Source: JAIMBK01 sp040755975 (GTDB taxonomy: Bacteria > Bacillota > Desulfotomaculia > Desulfotomaculales > Nap2-2B). Taken from it: a DNA stretch of 7,510 nt. The position numbers were made by a program, and so were the translations under genes. Where the stretch lies: the NCBI GenBank assembly GCA_040755975.1, contig JBFLZY010000108.1, forward strand, positions 1 through 7,510. Direction: 5' to 3'. Under the pieces are notes generated by a model that worked only from the letters and a program-made list of their open reading frames with translations, ran no database searches and was not told where the DNA came from. This document shows, one piece after another, positions 1 through 7,058 of this stretch. The number at the start of each line of letters is the position of its first letter. Position 1 is the first letter of the stretch.

Positions 1-527
1 AGGGCAAGGATGCTGAAAAAGTCTGCTTTTGTCCCGGCGGCCAGGAGCGGCAGGCTTAAAACACCCAGGCCGGCGAATCCGGTGAGCAATGAGCCGGCAA
101 GCAACCAGGAGGGAAGCCGCCGGTCGAGAAAAGCTTCGATTACGGCCACCCAGATGGGCGTTAAGCCTACAAAGAGAGCGGCGTACCCTGAAGCGGTGCG
201 CTGTTCCGCCCAGATGACCAGGCCGTTCCCGCCGGTCCAGAGAAAGATCCCCGATGCCGCCAGCACAAACAGTTCTTCCTTCGTTAAGCGAAGCCGGCTG
301 TGCGCACAGGCCGCCCCTAATAAAAGAAGGCCGCCGCCGGCGGCGGTCCGCATTGCCCCCATAGTGAAAGGGGAAAAGCCGGCCCCTTCCCGCACGGTCA
401 GGCGGATGGCCAGGTATGTACTGCCCCAAATAAGATAGACGGCAAATAAAGGGATGAGCCCCGCCCAGGCGATCCGGGGTTCCCGGCGAGACGTCCCGGG
501 AGCGCCGCCAGCAAGTGTACGGTTCAT
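1..527 (-). CDS. EamA/DMT-family transporter, N-terminal part (cut by window edge)
   Basis: Reading the minus strand from the ATG at 527 gives 175 uninterrupted codons running off the left edge. An AGGAGG ribosome binding site (534-539) lies 6 nt before the ATG. After a short basic, hydrophilic N-terminus come about five hydrophobic segments, near residues 20-42, 56-75, 86-106, 112-133 and 141-163. The first holds YLIWGSTYLAIR, a hallmark of the YedA/RhaT-like branch of the drug/metabolite transporter superfamily; GLTPIWVAVIEA near 121-132 matches the end of the first EamA repeat. Family members are inner-membrane proteins of about 290-310 residues with ten helices in two repeats, so roughly the C-terminal 40% is missing. 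They typically export metabolites or amino acids; the substrate cannot be inferred. The gene lies 124 nt downstream of the serine-hydrolase gene on the same strand and could be co-transcribed with it. The family call is firm. Confidence 0.88.
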   Translation of the reverse strand, partial: MNRTLAGGAPGTSRREPRIAWAGLIPLFAVYLIWGSTYLAIRLTVREGAGFSPFTMGAMRTAAGGGLLLLGAACAHSRLRLTKEELFVLAASGIFLWTGGNGLVIWAEQRTASGYAALFVGLTPIWVAVIEAFLDRRLPSWLLAGSLLTGFAGLGVLSLPLLAAGTKADFFSILA

Positions 528-606
528 TTTTTGCCTCCTGGTCAGGTATTTTTCTTGCGGCAGTTAAAATCCTGCTTAAAAAGAAAAAATTTTGCCCAGG
601 ATTGCC

Positions 607-621
607 GGCTCAAAAAGAGCC
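607..621. other. Small perfect inverted repeat between the two minus-strand genes
   Basis: A 5-bp perfect stem (ggctc / gagcc) with a 5-nt A loop (T loop on the minus strand) lies between the serine-hydrolase stop codon and the transporter start. No T-run follows directly; on the minus strand the nearest one, AAAATTTTTT, lies about 15 nt further on. It is therefore a poor intrinsic terminator, and readthrough from the hydrolase gene into the transporter gene remains possible. The rest of the 119-bp gap shows no other recognisable element. Confidence 0.25.
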
Positions 622-651
622 TGTTAACTGGTCGGCCGCCCCCGGGAAAAT

Positions 652-1614
652 TCAATGGGGAAGGCATTGAAAATCGTAAACCATCCGGGAAATCTCCGCA
701 ATGCGGGCAAATCCTTTATCCACGTCCGTTTCTCCCCGGGACAGGACCACCAGGATGTACGGACGCCGGGCAAACACGATCCCCGTGTCGTTGGCCACGC
801 CCCAGACGTCCCCTTCCTTGTGGGCCACTTTGACCTCCGGCGGCAGTTTGCCGGGCAGGCCCACGTGGTAAATGGGGTTGGCCAGGTCGTCTAAAAGGCG
901 TTCACCCTGGGCAGGGTATTTCCGGCTGAATTCCCATACCGCTTTCATGTACCGGCCCATATCCCGGGCGGTGGTAATGTTCTCCCCGCCGGGGAAAACG
1001 GTTTGTCCACCCAGATCGCGCATGAACCGGGCGAGGTTGTCTTTGCCCAGGTGGCGCACCAGCATCTTGTAGGCGATGTTGTCGCTGATGGTAATGGCCA
1101 GGTTGGCCAGCACCCGCAGCGAATACGTATCGCCGTCCCGGGCGGCAAACTGCAGGATGCCGGCTCCGCCCTGGTAATCGCGGGCGCTGTCGTAAGCCAC
1201 CCGGTCGTCCCAGCTCATTTTGCCTTGCGCGATGAGGTGGTTCAGGTAAAGGACCGCGGGCACTTTCACCGTGCTGGCGGCGGTGATGGGCTCGTCCCCG
1301 TTCAGGTCAAACTCCGCCCCGGAGGTGAGGTCTTGAAAGTAAATGCCGTAAACCCCCGGCTGGGCGGCCACGTATTCCTGCAATTGCTGCTGCAGGGGCC
1401 GGTAGTCCGGCTCTTGTCCAAAAACCGGTTTTTCTGGGTTTTGTCCTCCGGACGTTTTTGCCGGGAAGGCAACAGAGCCTCCAGGAACCCCGGGCGTAAC
1501 TCCAGGACTGCCCTTCCAGCTGCTGCCAGCGCCTCCCGCCAGGAAAGGAACCGCGATCAAGAGGATGATGATTGTTTTGACGAAACGATGCAAAAAACGT
1601 TGCCTGTTAACCAA
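652..1614 (-). CDS. Class A beta-lactamase-fold serine hydrolase (PF13354-like), exported or membrane-anchored
   Basis: The open frame begins at 1776, but the best start is the TTG at 1614: AAGGAGG stands 6 nt before it and the product (320 aa) then opens with a basic segment and a hydrophobic stretch (residues about 14-26), a typical signal peptide or anchor. There is no lipobox Cys. A Gly/Pro-rich linker (about 29-69) precedes the catalytic domain. Penicillin-recognition motifs are visible: S-T-V-K (nucleophile Ser114, Lys117), S-D-N (177-179) and K-E-G (266-268) in place of KTG. The segment between SDN and the NITTARDM helix start (212-219) is about 14 residues shorter than in true class A enzymes and lacks the ExxLN omega-loop with the deacylating Glu. 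This suggests a peptidoglycan-related or PBP-like serine hydrolase rather than an efficient beta-lactamase. It acts outside the cytoplasmic membrane. Fold assignment is firm; substrate unknown. Confidence 0.85.
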   Translation of the reverse strand: MVNRQRFLHRFVKTIIILLIAVPFLAGGAGSSWKGSPGVTPGVPGGSVAFPAKTSGGQNPEKPVFGQEPDYRPLQQQLQEYVAAQPGVYGIYFQDLTSGAEFDLNGDEPITAASTVKVPAVLYLNHLIAQGKMSWDDRVAYDSARDYQGGAGILQFAARDGDTYSLRVLANLAITISDNIAYKMLVRHLGKDNLARFMRDLGGQTVFPGGENITTARDMGRYMKAVWEFSRKYPAQGERLLDDLANPIYHVGLPGKLPPEVKVAHKEGDVWGVANDTGIVFARRPYILVVLSRGETDVDKGFARIAEISRMVYDFQCLPH

Positions 1615-1620
1615 GGTATT

Positions 1621-1627
1621 CCTCCTT
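1621..1627 (-). promoter_or_regulatory. Ribosome binding site that fixes the TTG start of the serine hydrolase
   Basis: On the minus strand AAGGAGG is followed by AATACC and then TTG at 1614. This near-perfect Shine-Dalgarno at ideal spacing is the main reason for rejecting the 54 upstream codons of the open frame, whose product looks non-native and would place the signal peptide internally. Confidence 0.75.
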
Positions 1628-1634
1628 TCCGGGC

Positions 1635-1659
1635 AAAAAATAATCCGGCGCGAACCGGA
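1635..1659 (-). terminator. Terminator-like hairpin in the serine-hydrolase leader (possible attenuator)
   Basis: Read on the minus strand, TCCGGT-TCGC-GCCGGA (1659-1644) forms a 6-bp GC-rich stem, with one G-U pair, around a tetraloop. It is followed directly by TTATTTTTT (1643-1635). This is the form of a rho-independent terminator. It lies only 8 nt before the AAGGAGG of the serine hydrolase, and no minus-strand gene is seen just upstream that would need it. It may therefore attenuate that gene's transcription or insulate it from readthrough. No alternative anti-terminator stem was identified by eye. Confidence 0.45.
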
Positions 1660-2020
1660 CTTTGTAACCCTTGATTTAGATAACTTCTTAATTAGTTTAC
1701 CGGAAAACATGCTCGTCAGGCAATGATCAATTCCTGGAAGGAGCCAGCCGAACTCTTTTTTTGTTCCCTTTTTCAAATAAATGCCCAGGTTTTTTAAATC
1801 CAGATATGACGCCGTCTTATTCCTAACCTAACTGGGTTTGAAGCAATTCTCAAAATTTTTTTAGAAGGATTTTCTAGCCAAATGTCGAAAATCAATAAAA
1901 CCTATTGAATATATTTCAATTCAAGTACCCAGAATTATGCAGAAGGGTTTGAAAAAATACAACTTCCGATAGCCAGCCTGAAGGTTGTAAAATAGCAAGC
2001 CAGGGAAAGGGTAGAAAATT
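1660..2020. other. Divergent AT-rich intergenic region between the minus-strand genes and the BREX operon
   Basis: I see no convincing gene here. Composition falls to about 31% GC over 1801-1920, against 63-68% in lines sampled in the left-hand hydrolase gene. It should hold the divergent promoters, but I could not find a -35/-10 pair of good quality for either direction; a TAAAAT at 1988-1993 is a weak -10 candidate for brxA. The perfect inverted repeat ATTGAA-N5-TTCAAT lies at 1904-1920. No regulator gene of the BrxR/WYL type lies in this stretch. The sharp change of composition suggests that the left border of the defence island falls here. Confidence 0.5.
1904..1920. promoter_or_regulatory. 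Inverted repeat ATTGAA-N5-TTCAAT, possible operator
   Basis: A perfect 6-bp dyad with a 5-nt TATAT centre lies about 100 bp before brxA in AT-rich intergenic DNA. Its size and symmetry would suit a dimeric repressor controlling the BREX operon, but AT-rich DNA produces such dyads readily and no cognate regulator is visible in the window. Confidence 0.25.
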
Positions 2021-2821
2021 TTGGTAGAAACTTTTCCGGTAAAGTATACCAGCAGAATTCTCAAGGCGTCCGCTTTGCTGGATGATACCAAGACGCTCCT
2101 GGGATATTGGGATGGCTCATTGTCCGTTCGGAAAAACCTACAGCGGGCGAAAGAAGTAAATATTTTCGGCAAGGCTTCCAGAAAAAGAGTAGAAGATATA
2201 CTCACTATTTTTCGCCAACGGTATTGTTATGACGACGCTGTGGTTAGGGCTCTTGCCGTTTTGGTAAAAGGAGGTTTTCCGTCGCAGGCTTTAAATCAGG
2301 TTTTGTATTTTTTTTCGGTGCAGGCGGACCGGCTTCTTTACGATACGGTAACAAAAATTTTCCTTCCCCACGCCCAGAATGGCCAAAATGACGTTTATCT
2401 TGAGGAAATATTAAAAGTGATTAAACAATGGGTGAAAGAAGGCAAAACTACCACCTTGTGGTCTGAAAGCACCGTGCTCCAGGTTGCCCGCAATCTTTTG
2501 ACTACTTTGCGGGATTTCGGTATTCTGCAAGGCAGCACAAAGAAAAAAATTGCTCCTCTTTATCTGATGGTTCAGTCCTTTGCGTTTATAGCTTTTTACC
2601 TTCACTCGCAGCAAAATTACGGGGATCGGCTGCTCATTCACCCGGCGTGGCAACTATTTTTTTTATCAACAAGGTCCGTTGAGCGCCTTTTTTTTGAAGC
2701 GCACCAGGAGAAGCTGCTTGCCTATTACGCCGCCGGATCTGTAATCAGAATTGAGTTTCCCGCCAAGAATCTGGAGGAGTATGCCCGTGCTCTCACTCAA
2801 AGAAAGAATCAATCTGCTTGA
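2021..2821 (+). CDS. brxA: BREX protein BrxA (DUF1819)
   Basis: This 266-aa product matches the DUF1819/BrxA family in length and pattern. It has an N-terminal YTSRILKASALLDDTKTLLGYWDG-type start with the spaced motif N-x-F-x-K-x-S near 47-53, a central W-x-x-x-T helix followed by LLTTLRDFGIL (about 161-171), and the C-terminal block HPAWQLFFL...LAYYAAGSVIRIEF...LEEYARAL. BrxA homologues have a NusB-like helical fold and have been reported to bind double-stranded DNA; the gene is conserved in type 1 BREX and some others. The protein is cytoplasmic and presumably works with BrxB and BrxC. The start is TTG at 2021: an in-frame TAG at 2012-2014 allows nothing further upstream except a rare ATT, and GGAAAGGG (2003-2010) can serve as the ribosome binding site. 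A sampled line is about 45% GC, lower than brxC. It leads the operon and overlaps brxB by 41 nt. Confidence 0.9.
   Translation: MVETFPVKYTSRILKASALLDDTKTLLGYWDGSLSVRKNLQRAKEVNIFGKASRKRVEDILTIFRQRYCYDDAVVRALAVLVKGGFPSQALNQVLYFFSVQADRLLYDTVTKIFLPHAQNGQNDVYLEEILKVIKQWVKEGKTTTLWSESTVLQVARNLLTTLRDFGILQGSTKKKIAPLYLMVQSFAFIAFYLHSQQNYGDRLLIHPAWQLFFLSTRSVERLFFEAHQEKLLAYYAAGSVIRIEFPAKNLEEYARALTQRKNQSA
2773..2777 (+). promoter_or_regulatory. Ribosome binding site of brxB inside brxA
   Basis: GGAGG lies within the brxA reading frame. It is 3 nt from the ATG at 2781, which is short spacing, and 9 nt from the in-frame GTG at 2787. It decides against the earlier in-frame TTG at 2751. Whether ribosomes use ATG 2781 or GTG 2787 cannot be settled from the sequence; the products differ by two residues. 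Confidence 0.55.
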
Positions 2822-3368
2822 GCAGGATTTAAAGGCCGATCCGCCGCGAATTAGCGTTTATCACGATTTGCCCTATGCCATCCTCCGGTACGATCCGGAA
2901 GAAGAATGGGAACTGCGCCGCGAACTGCGGATGCTGGCTGTCCGCCTGGCCGAAGCAGGAAAAGAAGTAGTGAACATTTCCCTGGCCGGCCTTCTTTGGG
3001 AAGCCATTCAGGCTTCGGAGGGCATTGCAGCCGTGGTGGAACTGGAGAAGGAGCGCGGTTTTTTAGCCGCCCAGGAGCAGGTGACTGTTTACCTTTCCGA
3101 CCGGGACTGGTGCCCGTTGCGGGATCTTCTCGCCGAAAAATTAAATCCTCTTCATCCCCGGAAAAATATTGTTTTTCTCACGCGGGCCGCGGCAATGGCG
3201 CCCGCCCTTTACCATATGTCCCGGTTGCTTGATGAAATGCACGGTCGTACGCAGGTGACAACTGTTCTATTTTACCCGGGGACCCTGGAGGGTACGGCGG
3301 TCTTGCGTTTTATGGGCCTTAAGGAACGCGAGGCCCTGGGGAATTACCGGGTGAAAATCTATGGTTGA
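2781..3368 (+). CDS. brxB: BREX protein BrxB (DUF1788)
   Basis: The 195-aa product fits the DUF1788/BrxB family in size and in its order of motifs. It opens with LKERINLLEQDLKADPP, followed by DLPYAILRYDPEEEW near 29-43 and a RELRMLAVRLAEAGKEVVNISLAGLLWEAI block. Near the end are NIVFLTRAAAMAPALYHMSRLLDEMHGR and TTVLFYPGTLEG...LRFMG, the most typical BrxB segment. It is a predicted cytoplasmic alpha/beta protein without membrane segments. BrxB is a core component of type 1 BREX whose biochemical role is not clearly established. The preferred start is ATG 2781, giving a 41-nt overlap with brxA and probable translational coupling. A 51-nt gap without a terminator leads to brxC, so the three genes form one operon. 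Assignment is strong from domain pattern and neighbours. Confidence 0.9.
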   Translation: MPVLSLKERINLLEQDLKADPPRISVYHDLPYAILRYDPEEEWELRRELRMLAVRLAEAGKEVVNISLAGLLWEAIQASEGIAAVVELEKERGFLAAQEQVTVYLSDRDWCPLRDLLAEKLNPLHPRKNIVFLTRAAAMAPALYHMSRLLDEMHGRTQVTTVLFYPGTLEGTAVLRFMGLKEREALGNYRVKIYG

Positions 3369-3419
3369 TCGTTAAATGGTTGCTGGTTAAACAATCAATA
3401 GCGAGAATGGGGGGCGGTT

Positions 3420-6400
3420 ATGAGAATCATCCGGGATCTTCTTGCCCGCGGCCTCGAACAAAAAATAGAAGAGATTATCAAGCTTGACCAGACAGACGAG
3501 GAATCTGTTTTTCGAGAAATCACAGAGTATGTGGCTACAGAACGCATCTGCGATCAATACCGCAAGCTCTTCACGGCCATCGCCGAAGCGCCGGCGGAAC
3601 CTCACGAGGGAGTTGGCGTGTGGATTTCCGGTTTCTTTGGTTCCGGAAAGTCTTCCTTTGCCAAAAATCTCGGTTATGTGTTGGCCAATCGGGAAATCCT
3701 GGGGCAAAGAGCAGCCGGGTTGTTTAAAGGCCAGATAGCCGACCGCCGGATTGCCGAACTCATTGATTTTATCAATACCCGGATTCCTACAGAAGTAATC
3801 ATGTTCGACGTTTCGGTAGACCGGGCCGTGAAAAAGGGCACCGAACGGCTGGCCGAAATAATGTACACCGTTCTTTTACGGGAGTTAGGTTATGCCGAAG
3901 ATTACGATCTTGCCGAACTGGAGATCGAACTGGAAGCCGAAGGCGCCCTGGATGAATTTGCTGGGCGTTGCGAAGAAAAGTTCGGCATTCCCTGGCGAAT
4001 TGTGCGCAAGGGGGCGCAGAAGATATCCAGGGCGAGCGCCATCCTTTGCGATCTGGACCCCCTTACTTATCCCCACGCTGATTCCTGGGCGAAATCGATC
4101 GGAGCCCGTCAGGCCGATATTACCGTGGGTAAATTTGTCGAGCGCGTTTTCGAATTGACTGCCCGGAGAAGGCCCGGGAAGGCGCTGGTCTTTATCATCG
4201 ACGAGGTCGGCCAGTACGTAGCGCGCAGCGCGGATAAAATTGAAGATTTGCGCGCTTTGGTGGAACAACTGGGGAAAGAAAGCAAGAACCGGATCAAAAG
4301 TAGACGCGCGGTGGCCCCCGTTTGGGTCATTGTCACCGCCCAGGAAAAACTGGATGAGGTGGTGGCGGCAATTGACTCCCGGCGGGTTGAGCTGGCCAGG
4401 CTCCAGGACCGATTTAAATATCGCATCGACCTGGCCCCTGCCGATATCAGAGAAGTTGCCACCCGGCGGGTACTGGCCAAAAAGCCGGCGGCCTACCCGC
4501 TCCTGGCCGGGCTTTACCGCAAATCGGCAGGGCTGCTTAATTCCGCCTGCCGTCTGGAGCGGACCTCCCGGTGCCGCGAAATTTCAGAAGAGGATTTTGT
4601 CCAGTTTTATCCCTATCTTCCCCATTTTGTGGAACTTTCTATTGATATTATGTCGGGCATCCGACTCCAGCCAGGGGCCCCTAAGCATCTGGGTGGAAGC
4701 AACCGGACGATTATTAAGCAGGCTTATGAAATGCTGGTTTCCGAGCGAACCAGGATGGCTGACCAGGAGATAGGCAAATTAGTCACCCTGGATTTGATTT
4801 TTGAGCTGATCGAAGGCAATCTTTCCACAGAAAAACAAAAGGACATCAGTGATATCAGGCACCGTTTCAAAAATGACCCGGAAGACAATGGTTGGGCAGC
4901 CCGGGTGGCTAAAGCAATTTGTCTGCTGGAATTTGTCCGTGACCTGCCACGGACGGAAAACAACCTTGCCGCCTTGCTGGTTGATGAAATAGGCAAACCG
5001 GCTCCTTTGGGCGAAGTCCAGGCGGCTCTTAAACGGCTTAGCGACGCCCAGTTTATCCGGCACACGGAAGAAGGATACAAGTTGCAGACGGCTCAGGAGA
5101 AAAGCTGGGAAACAGAGAGGCGCAGCTACCTGGAGCCCAAACCGGTGGATCGAAACGCAATTAAGCGGGAAATCCTCGGTGAAGTATTTTCCGAGCTCAA
5201 GAACTACCGGTATAAGGATTTACGCAGTTTTAAAGCAGGGATCTCCGTCGACGGGGTGCGCACAGGCGAAGAAGGGCAACTCCACCTTCGGATCCTGGTT
5301 GCCGATGATGCGGATGAATTTTCCCGAAAAATGATCGAGGCCAGGGATGAAAGCCGTCAGGAAGCTAATCGAAATAACCTTTACTGGGTGATGGCCTTGA
5401 ACAGCGAAATCGATGACCTGGTGGCCAACCTGTACGCTTCCCGCCGGATGGTAGCCAGGTACGAACAACTGCGTGCTCAAAATAAAATTACCCGGGTAGA
5501 ACTGGATTGCCTGGCGGACGAAAAAGCGGAAGCGCTGCGCATCCAAAGCCGCCTCCGGGAAAAGATGGCGGCAGCTCTTCAGGGCGGTACGGGTTTCTTT
5601 CGAGGGAGTTCAAAAGATGGATCGGCTCTGGGGAAAACACTGCCTGAAGTGATGAAGAAATTTTTTGACTTTGTTGTTCCGGACCTTTATCCCAAGCTGG
5701 AAATGGGCGTTCGTTCGCTTAAGGGGACCGAGGCTGAGGAAGTGCTTAAAGCCTCTAACCTGACTGGCCTTTCCCAGGTTTTTTACGATGGCGAGGGCGG
5801 TTTAAACCTGGTGGTAAAAGAAGGAGCAAAATACATCACTAACCCTTCGGCGGAAATCGCCAAGGAGGTCCTTGATTACCTTAACCGGGAACATTCCTAT
5901 GGAAACAAAGTTACCGGTAAAATGCTCGAAGAACATTTTCAGGGCGCCGGGTACGGCTGGGACCGGGACATGCTCCGCCTCGTGCTGGCGGTTTTGTTGC
6001 GGGCCGGCTCGCTGGAGGTGACCTATCAAGGGCGGCGGTACGGCAGCCATCAGGATCCGCAAAGCCGGGTCCCCATTACGAATAATACCGCCTTTAAGTC
6101 GGCTTCTTTCGCTCCGCGGGTAGCCATTGATTTAAAGACCCAGGCTCAGGCTGCCCGTTATTACGAGGAGCTTACCGGGGAAGAAGTAGACGTGGAAGAA
6201 GCTGCTATTGCTGCTGCTTTTAAGAGGCTGGCCGAAGAAGAAATGAAACAATTGCTTCCCGTGGAGGCGACGGTTAAAGCAAACGGGTTGCCCCTGGAAG
6301 AGATAATTGAAGAATATAAAGAAACTCTGGAAACCATTGCCAACAGCGCATCCGATGACTGCGTCCGGATCCTTGCCGGCGAGGGGAAATCTTTTCACCG

Positions 6401-7058
6401 GGCGCGCGAACGAATGAAAAAGATCCGGGAAGCGGTGGGAGGGAGAGGTCTTGCTGTGATCCGCCAGGCCCGTCTGGTCGCCGGGCAAATGTGGCCGGTA
6501 TTGGAGGTCCGGGGGTCTGGTGCGGTGTTCAGTGAGAAAGCTCGGGAGTTAAAAGAACTAATCGAGACAGGGGATTTCTATGAAAAACTTGAAGACATCC
6601 GCCAGCGGGTGGAATTACTCGCTGACGAATACCGGAAGTTATACACCGCCCTGCATAACCAGCGGGCGGAAGCGTTTCGGCAGGCTGTTGAGGAGATCAA
6701 AGGCCGTCCGGAATGGCCGCGCTTAAGCGGGGAAATGCAGTCTGCCGTCCTCGCCCCGCTAAATTCAAGGGCCTGTTTGCAGTTGGAACTGGCAGATTCG
6801 TCCTCCGCCTGCAGTTGCTGTCGGGCCGGCGTAAGTCAACTGGAGGCCGATTTGGCGGGTTTGACGGGGTTTAAAACGCAGGCTGTCGTCGAGATCCAGG
6901 AATTAACGGCGCCTAAAAAAGTGGTCAAACGAGTCCGGGTGGCCGGGTTTTTTCCTGGCGCCCTGGAAAGCGCGGAAGCTGTCGACGAGGCCGTAGAGCG
7001 GCTGCGCGAACACCTGTACAAGCTGGTTGCCGAGGACGCGGCAGTTATTTTGGAGTAG
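3420..7058 (+). CDS. brxC: BREX P-loop ATPase BrxC
   Basis: The 1212-aa product has the length and layout of BrxC (PglY-related), the large AAA-type ATPase of BREX. It has a Walker A at 71-78 (G-F-F-G-S-G-K-S, Lys77), a Walker B at 256-262 ending in D261-E262 of LVFIIDEVGQYV, and a sensor-like VIVTAQEKL near 303-311. The arginine-containing RLQDRFKYRIDL follows near 327-337. Residues 440-720 look like winged-helix and helical regions. A probable coiled coil covers about 1050-1095. The C-terminus carries a Cys cluster, Cys1119-x11-Cys-x-Cys-Cys1134, which might bind metal. BrxC is needed for both methylation and phage exclusion in studied BREX systems and is cytoplasmic. The ATG follows a G6 run (3409-3414), a purine-rich if atypical ribosome binding site. 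The frame is intact with no sign of decay. Confidence 0.95.
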   Translation: MRIIRDLLARGLEQKIEEIIKLDQTDEESVFREITEYVATERICDQYRKLFTAIAEAPAEPHEGVGVWISGFFGSGKSSFAKNLGYVLANREILGQRAAGLFKGQIADRRIAELIDFINTRIPTEVIMFDVSVDRAVKKGTERLAEIMYTVLLRELGYAEDYDLAELEIELEAEGALDEFAGRCEEKFGIPWRIVRKGAQKISRASAILCDLDPLTYPHADSWAKSIGARQADITVGKFVERVFELTARRRPGKALVFIIDEVGQYVARSADKIEDLRALVEQLGKESKNRIKSRRAVAPVWVIVTAQEKLDEVVAAIDSRRVELARLQDRFKYRIDLAPADIREVATRRVLAKKPAAYPLLAGLYRKSAGLLNSACRLERTSRCREISEEDFVQFYPYLPHFVELSIDIMSGIRLQPGAPKHLGGSNRTIIKQAYEMLVSERTRMADQEIGKLVTLDLIFELIEGNLSTEKQKDISDIRHRFKNDPEDNGWAARVAKAICLLEFVRDLPRTENNLAALLVDEIGKPAPLGEVQAALKRLSDAQFIRHTEEGYKLQTAQEKSWETERRSYLEPKPVDRNAIKREILGEVFSELKNYRYKDLRSFKAGISVDGVRTGEEGQLHLRILVADDADEFSRKMIEARDESRQEANRNNLYWVMALNSEIDDLVANLYASRRMVARYEQLRAQNKITRVELDCLADEKAEALRIQSRLREKMAAALQGGTGFFRGSSKDGSALGKTLPEVMKKFFDFVVPDLYPKLEMGVRSLKGTEAEEVLKASNLTGLSQVFYDGEGGLNLVVKEGAKYITNPSAEIAKEVLDYLNREHSYGNKVTGKMLEEHFQGAGYGWDRDMLRLVLAVLLRAGSLEVTYQGRRYGSHQDPQSRVPITNNTAFKSASFAPRVAIDLKTQAQAARYYEELTGEEVDVEEAAIAAAFKRLAEEEMKQLLPVEATVKANGLPLEEIIEEYKETLETIANSASDDCVRILAGEGKSFHRARERMKKIREAVGGRGLAVIRQARLVAGQMWPVLEVRGSGAVFSEKARELKELIETGDFYEKLEDIRQRVELLADEYRKLYTALHNQRAEAFRQAVEEIKGRPEWPRLSGEMQSAVLAPLNSRACLQLELADSSSACSCCRAGVSQLEADLAGLTGFKTQAVVEIQELTAPKKVVKRVRVAGFFPGALESAEAVDEAVERLREHLYKLVAEDAAVILE

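Noticed and set aside
10..438. Plus-strand open frame of 142 codons
   Set aside because: It lies antisense to a clear EamA transporter with the YLIWGSTYLAIR motif and a strong ribosome binding site. The plus-strand product is rich in Arg, Pro and Lys and resembles no family.
1003..1674. Plus-strand open frame of 223 codons
   Set aside because: It is antisense to the serine hydrolase with its SxxK, SDN and KEG motifs, and is a GC-rich shadow without a ribosome binding site or recognisable domain.
1615..1776. N-terminal extension of the serine hydrolase to the ATG at 1776
   Set aside because: The extension would put a signal peptide about 65 residues inside the protein and run across the terminator-like hairpin and the AAGGAGG. 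The TTG at 1614 fits far better.
1921..2205. Minus-strand open frame of 94 codons overlapping the start of brxA
   Set aside because: It is antisense to the conserved N-terminus of BrxA, shows no domain and has no good ribosome binding site.
3369..3419. Imperfect inverted repeat between brxB and brxC (GATCGTTAA / TTAAACAATC)
   Set aside because: The pairing is interrupted and no T-run follows, so it is not a credible terminator. The two genes appear to be co-transcribed.
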